Of a stretch of 64,000 nucleotides of DNA, positions 58,224 through 64,000 are shown in pieces. The translations under genes and the position numbers were made by a program. Source of the DNA: Coriaria nepalensis (Eukaryota > Streptophyta > Magnoliopsida > Cucurbitales > Coriariaceae); contig CP114483.1 of NCBI GenBank assembly GCA_027186245.1, positions 692,001 to 756,000 on the forward strand. The letters are read 5' to 3'. How positions within the stretch are numbered: the stretch's first letter is position 1; each line of letters starts with the position of its first letter. The notes under the pieces are model-generated. The model did no database searches. It was not told the origin of the DNA and worked only from the letters and a program-made list of their open reading frames with translations.

Positions 58224-60949
58224 TTGAGCCCTAGATACTGTGTAGATTCTCTCTCTTTCTTTTTCCCAGCTTTACGCTTAACCATTTCTTTTCTCCTTTG
58301 ATTGCAAACTGGGATATTTCCCTCTGAGTCCTTTGTTCTCCGTTGAAATTCTGTTAGTTGGTGTTGTGTAAATTACTTTGCATAGTTAAAAGGGCAATGT
58401 TTCATATGTACTTTGATTGTTTATGAAAGCTGAGCTTTGATTTTAATTGCGCCTTTCCTAGATGATGGAGTATCATTTATTATTTTCGTAGGTTGATTAA
58501 TGAAATTGTATACACGTATATATTTAAAACGACTGTGGATCTCACATTGAAAATATCAACATGGAAATGGAACATCTTTCTATGCTAATTGGGAAGGGAA
58601 ATAATAATAGCTCATTCTGACCAATATGATCATTTGTACTAGGCCCGCCAGTTCCATCAAAATCGCCACCCAAAGACAGCAGCTCAGACACCCAATTAAC
58701 GTCACCGCCGCTGTCACCACCATCTGGCGACCCACCATTATCATTCCCATCAAAATATTTATATGTATATCTACTCATTGAGATGATCACCACTAACTTC
58801 ATCGTTTAATATTATTGATTAGTTTATTTCAAAGATTAAACAATAAGAAGCAGTCTTCATGAACTGGTACCCACCTCCCTTCTTATAACCTCCTTTACTA
58901 TGGAATCTCTCTCTATATATATATTATAATTGTATAGCTTTAACCAATATCTGGCTTACATGTAGGTGGTCTGAATAATGTTTTATGATTAAATAAAACG
59001 TAATGTGCAAGATCTAAGTTATCGCCACTACTTGCCGGAGGAGAAAGATGAATAAAAATAAAAAAGTAAAGATTCATTTTTAACTTTTTAACTTACGCAT
59101 TGAACGGCATTAGTAGTGTTAGTTGGCAGCTGATGTAAGCAGCTTATCTTCCAATACAAAACCAGACGTACGCTTGATCATCTTCAATCATTTTTTCTGA
59201 TCCTTTTTTCATTGAGTTAGGCAGTGTGATAGGATGTGGCAAGCACACGAACGTACTGAATCATTTCATCCTATCACTTACAAATTATTGAGTTAAATAA
59301 ATTATAATAAGATTACTATAAATTATTATTAAATTATTGAAATTTTTTAATATATTAATATTAAATTAAGATTAAAAAAAATTATTATTATTTTATTAAT
59401 TATTAATTTATTTATTTTTTAATAATTAATGAATCGATAATATATATACTCCGTTAACTCCTCCGGTTTGGTGGTGGAGAAATTTACTCTACTATTATAC
59501 AACGTGTTTTACTACGTAATAAGATTCAGATTCGACATTTTTTTTTTATATATATACATTTACTTTTTTTGTGGTCCTTGCTTTATTATTATTATTTTAT
59601 TATTATTATTATTTATTATTATTATTTTAATAATTATACTTTTGGCATTTATTTTAAAGTAATTTGGTTAGAAATGTCGAATTGGGGATGATGTCAGACA
59701 TGACCTAATTGGCATTCGCACCCCTACTTTTTTTAGAGTATTATGTTTTATCGGAGCCGTAGCCGTAGGATCCTTAAATAAATTAATAAATATTTAATGT
59801 AAATTAATATTAATATTTATTTCTCTTTAATTTTGAATCGAGATAATAATTTTTTTTTCACTAACCCTCTTTAAAAATTCAACTAACAAAATAATTAAAA
59901 CTTTAATTTTAAAAATAAAAAATAAAATATCTTTCTTATACTCTTATTTATTTATTTATAATTTTATAATTTTATATTTTTCTAAAAGGAAATACTTTCT
60001 GGACCTAATGGTATTGTATTAACTCGATAATATCGAAATGGCCGGCCTCATAAGAAGAAGAAGAAGAAGAAGAAGAAGGAGGAGCTTAAACTTGGTAAGT
60101 AGAGACATGCCTTATACATTGCATTGTATGATTAGTAGTGAATCCCAATGGCTAAGTGCCTAAACAAATCCACCTCTTTTATTTTATATAATCTTTGTGT
60201 TAATCCTGTTAATATCCCATCTTAACATGGATCCAAGCCGGCATTAAAATAAACCCCACTATGTATTATATCTATTATGTCAGGACAACATAATATAGAT
60301 ATTAGATAGTTACAATTTCTTTGTTTTTATTTATTTTTGGTGACCCATTGTAACGCTGTAATAACATTTTAACTCTAGTGGTAAAATATTTGAATTTGAA
60401 AACTCACTTCAATATCAATCTCATCCTTATTAAAATCACAGCTATGAGAAATCCTAAGAGCCATTCTCAAGTAATCACAACTTTATATTATATGATGTAA
60501 CATGAGTATATATATATATATATATATATGTTATATATGATTAGGCCATGACAATAATTAGCTCGAAACCATATACCCGTTGAGTTAGGATCTAAAACCT
60601 TAAGGGTTTACCCTACTACTACTGCCCTACACTTATATCTTACTACATGCATTTAGATAGGCTACAAAGTGAACTTAGTTACTTAATTTGGATGATCTTT
60701 AACTTAGATGGGACTAGAAAATTAAATTAAGTAAAACTATTATCATTTAAAATATAATTTGGTTCATCAATTTTAAATTATATGATACATTTTTTTCATA
60801 ATCAACAAAACTTAAACTTAGTATAAAACCACTTAAAACATATCTCCTCAATCGATATGGTTTTTTATTATATATATATGTTTATATGTTTATTAGAGTT
60901 ATTAATATAATAATAATAAATTAAATTAAAAGAAATAGAAAGGAGTTGC
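58224..60949. other. Long AT-rich intergenic region
   Basis: About 2.7 kb. The left end is the Expp1-like 3' UTR. A minus-strand ORF at 58802-58542 is Gly/Asp-rich (GNDNGGSPDGGDSGG) but has no support. The rest is AT-rich simple sequence, with ATT/TTA repeats at 59580-59625, (AAG)n at about 60051-60077 and (TA)n at about 60510-60529. Confidence 0.5.
60051..60077. repeat. (AAG)n microsatellite
   Basis: About nine AAG units ending in GGAGGAG. Confidence 0.9.
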
Positions 60950-61480
60950 ATGAAAGCCAAAGGCAATTGGTTATACGAAATGGAGTTCTGTGTATTTATG
61001 GCAACTCTTCTTCTCATTCACTGTCTTTTTTCTCTTTCTTTCTTCTCTTTGGAATCTGGGAACTCTACTCCCCCGCCTCCTTCTTCCTACCTCCTTCATT
61101 CGCTGTACTGTAAGTTCTCTATCTCTCTCATTCTTTCTTGTTATGAGCTCCATCTTTATCGAATCTATAACTAGCTGGAATTAACATCTCTTCTTCCTTG
61201 TTTTCTGCACTTGTTGGATTTCCAGCTTGTTTTGTTTTTGTTTTTGTTTTTGTTTTTACAGTACGGATTTGATTCGGATGCTTAAAACTTATAGTTGACT
61301 ATGAGCTACTTTCTTTTATATTCCACCTTTTTTTTTTTCTTTTTCTTTTTTAATTGTCACTTGAAATTGCAGGAGAAGACTTTTAGTTAAAAATAAAAAA
61401 TAAATAGAAAATACAAAGCAAGCATTGAAGTGGGCATTTTTTGTTTTTGTTTTAGAAATTTTAGAAGAAGGAAGAAAAAA
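60950..61480 (+). promoter_or_regulatory. NF-YA 5' leader with intron and upstream ORF
   Basis: A predicted leader intron runs from donor ACT|GTAAGT at 61110 to acceptor TTGCAG at 61372. An ATG at 60950 opens a 74-codon frame when the intron is retained (to 61174); splicing would change its last residues. The encoded peptide has a hydrophobic run (FMATLLLIHCLFSLSFFSL). A (TTTTTG)n tract lies at about 61233-61257 in the intron. The transcription start is not known; TATATATA near 60872 could place it just upstream. Confidence 0.5.
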
Positions 61481-63127
61481 ATGGCACTACAAACTGTGTA
61501 TTTCAAGGAACATGAAGATCATAACCAATCGATTGGGCAATTGTCTGCTGCTGTCTCCACAGCGCCGTGGTGGAGCTCCTTGGTATCTCAGCCACTCTCC
61601 GGCGAAGCTTGTGGCCAATTGAAGACTCTCTCTTTTGAAAACCTGATCACCAATGCTGACGTCACTGCCACAAAACAGCTGTTCGAACAAGGTTTCTTAG
61701 TTTCTAGTCTTTCCCTCTCAGAAGTTTCCATATGCTTTATTTGTTTAAAAATTTGAAGATGTGATCGGATGAGTTCGATTTTGTCAAGTTCATTTTTAGT
61801 TGGCAAGTTCATTTTGTTTGCTGATTAAATTTAATTGAACTCCCTATGAAATACGTGTCCTGATGAGATTGATGCTGATTGGATTCTTTGAGTTTGACTT
61901 TCAGAACAATTATTTTTTATTTTTATAATTTTTATGTTGGTCAGATATTTGTAAGGATTACGGGGACGGGCAAAAAGCTCCGGCAATCTCTCTGCAATCT
62001 CCAGTTCCGGAATATCGGGCCGGCCGGTTTGAGATCGGATTCAGTCAGCCCATGGTACAAATCACATCATTCATTTCAGCTGAGAAGTTTGTTCCACAAC
62101 TTTTTATCTATAAAACAATTTTTTAAAGAAGATTTTCCTTAGCTGGTTTGGTCTCTCTGTTTTGAACTAAATTGCAGATCTGTGCCAAGTATCCTTATGT
62201 GGATCAACGATACGGAATCTTCCAAACTTATGGGCCTCAAACTTCGGTTAGTTTTCTTTCATTATCGTACCTTATTACGTTCCCACTGCTAAACAAACAT
62301 GTTCTTCTCATCTCATGATAACAGTTTTGAAGTAGAAGTAGTATGATATTGGTTCTATCACTTTTAAGGGAAAACTTTTCATAGTATTGTGTTAGAGCAT
62401 TTGATATGCCTTTTTGGGACGGATTACTATATATGGCTAACTCATGATAATTACATCCTATCCACATCTTCAATTAAAAAGGGTCGGATAATGTTGCCGT
62501 TGAGCTTGTCGACTGATGATGGACCCATATACGTGAATCCGAAGCAGTACAATGGAATCCTTAGGCGTCGAAAGTCCCGCGCAAAGGCGGCCATGATAAA
62601 TCGCTTGACAAGGGCTCGTAAGGTATGTATTATATATATATATATATACATGATGTCATGATATTTCTCTTTTATCTCATAATTTTACTAAATTAGAAAC
62701 AATCATGCTTTTATTATTTGTTTCGTAGCCATATATGCATGAATCCCGACACCTCCATGCGATGCGTCGGCCACGAGGATGTGGTGGCAGGTTCTTGAAC
62801 ACGAAAGTCGATCCGAAAAAAGGAGCTGAATCTGAGAAGAAAGGTACTAAAGAAACAAAAGTATCATCTACTGGTTCTCAGGGTTCCGAAGTTCTTCAGT
62901 CAAATAGTGGATCAAAAGAAGCAGATGGGAGATGCAGTTCGAATTTTTTATCAGAAGTGACCAGTTTATACTCAAATAGGGGAGGGGATCTCAATCTGTT
63001 TCAAATCAATCATTTCAGGCCCTCATTGCACTCGTTTTCTGACATTATGGATTCTGGTCATGGTCTTCATGTTATGCCCAACAATTGGGTTGGAGTAACC
63101 GATAGTTGCGGCAACTTCCGCACTTGA
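61481..63127 (+). CDS. NF-YA: Nuclear transcription factor Y subunit A
   Basis: CCAAT-box-binding subunit that joins the NF-YB/NF-YC dimer in the nucleus. Exons 61481-61691, 61945-62054, 62178-62246, 62482-62622 and 62729-63127 give 309 residues. N-terminal landmarks [15 protein letters not shown] and [11 protein letters not shown] match the NF-YA2/NF-YA10 subtype. The conserved core at about 146-203 has a subunit-binding helix ([20 protein letters not shown]) and a DNA-binding part ([18 protein letters not shown] then CGGRFLNTK). Most NF-YA have QYHGI; here His is Asn. The acceptor before exon 4 reads AAAAAG with a weak pyrimidine tract. The C-terminus is Ser-rich. The 3' UTR has a miR169 site. 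Confidence 0.93.
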
Positions 63128-63274
63128 TAGCGAAGGGCAAGGTCGGGATTTTCATATGTTTGCCGTTTGGAATCCCGGCCTCGCTGCAACCAGATGGACC
63201 TGTTTCTGGATTATTTTTTTTTGGGGACAGGCATTGGTTCAAAGGGATTGACCCGCCACCGTCTGGTTGCTATC

Positions 63275-63295
63275 AGGGCAAGTCATTTTTGGCTC
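63275..63295 (+). promoter_or_regulatory. Predicted miR169 target site in NF-YA 3' UTR
   Basis: GGCAAGTCAT then TT then TTGGCT pairs with the miR169 family: 16 Watson-Crick pairs, two G:U pairs in the centre, and mismatches only at the ends. It lies about 150 bases after the stop, the usual place in NF-YA mRNAs. Confidence 0.85.
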
Positions 63296-64000
63296 ATGGT
63301 CGACTTGAATTAAGCGTTGTCTTTTACGGCAACACTTAATGGGAGATCATACTGTAAAATTCATGGAATACATATCTATGAACTAATTAGTTAAGACTAA
63401 ATATATATATATATATATTTGGGGGGTTATGTAAGAAAGAAAATAAGATGCATGAACTTTACGTTCTCATGCAAGTGTGTGGGTTTTCGGGATCCTTATC
63501 AATCACCCATTGTGTGTTTTTTTTTTTTTTTTGTGTGTTACTTGTTATTTGTATAAACTTCTTAGATTCAAGCTTGAGCTCTACTTTCTTTAACCAGCAG
63601 ACTGATGAATTAGAAACTCTTAATTATCATCATCTTGTTTGTTATTACGTAAACAATTAACAATCAAAAGCGACATTCCTCTTACCTAGGGCTAGCTACC
63701 TTAATTTAAGCAACTCTTATCCTCTTAATTGCTTGACTAATACGCCGCCTAAAAACACTTAGAAGAGTTCGTGGATCACATGCTAAAACGTGGCATCTGT
63801 AGCTATTTATGTTCTTTCTTTCTTTCTTCCTAAATGCAGGTGAATTGTGATCTAAATAGCAAGTACTTATAATCAAAGTTCGATGAGATCAAGAACCTTA
63901 ATTTAATATCAAGTAAGTTTCGATCGCATGTTTAAAGACAAGTACTAATAATACTATAAAGAAACTTAGTCGTTGATAAGACTATTATTGTTGGTATTAG
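63296..64000. other. NF-YA 3' flank
   Basis: Rest of the 3' UTR, a (TA)n run near 63403-63418, a T-run near 63518-63531, and intergenic sequence. No gene seen to the window end. Confidence 0.5.

Noticed and set aside
58542..58802. Gly/Asp-rich 86-codon minus-strand frame
   Set aside because: No motif, no splice partner, and it lies in AT-rich spacer; probably chance.

Overview
The window is nuclear DNA of a flowering plant, almost certainly a eudicot. Genes are split by short AT-rich GT-AG introns, spacers are very AT-rich, and the proteins are plant families: a subgroup I CDPK, an ABCG half-transporter, a fasciclin-like AGP, an NF-YA and an ATL RING protein. Plant Ty1/copia, Ty3/gypsy chromovirus and LINE elements are also present. 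I cannot name the genus.

Layout. 1-3805 (+): ABCG22-like transporter, 5' end cut by the window edge. 4181-10840 (-): wrecked carotenoid isomerase (CRTISO) pseudogene whose last intron holds an old copia element (about 4318-9109). 12384-12855 (+): small membrane protein. 14288-14770 (+): Cys-rich small protein. 15925-19767 (-): cytosolic histidyl-tRNA synthetase. 20299-21630 (-): lysine-rich nuclear-type protein. 23823-26270 (+): fasciclin-like AGP. 27514-29832 (-): CDPK. 30819-30891 (-): tRNA-Arg(TCT). 31160-32159 (-): decayed unidentified gene. 33034-34472 (+): mitochondrial ribosomal protein L22. 34823-35314 (-): dihydroneopterin aldolase. 38629-43636 (+): NT-C2 protein with a LINE relic in intron 2. 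44812-45612 (-): glutaredoxin-like zinc-finger protein. 46437-48021 (-): ML-domain lipid-binding protein. 48502-49020 (-): ATL RING-H2 ligase. 50706-56292 (+): young chromovirus. 56643-58223 (+): secreted Expp1-like protein. 61481-63127 (+): NF-YA with a predicted leader intron, uORF and miR169 site.

The genes are ordinary single-copy plant genes and do not form an operon or one pathway. As far as I recall, several (FLA, FolB, NT-C2, glutaredoxin-like, ML, ATL, Expp1, NF-YA, ABCG22) have Arabidopsis counterparts close together in two paralogous blocks on chromosomes 3 and 5, so this is probably an ancient syntenic block.

The strongest leads are: the chromovirus LTR with 5-bp-phased heat-shock-element-like arrays, sitting just upstream of the Expp1-like gene; the NF-YA leader uORF and miR169 site; the CRTISO pseudogene; a conserved-looking GC-AG intron in the ABCG gene; and a CDPK whose first EF-hand has lost its first ligand. 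I saw no CRISPR, phage or bacterial-type system.
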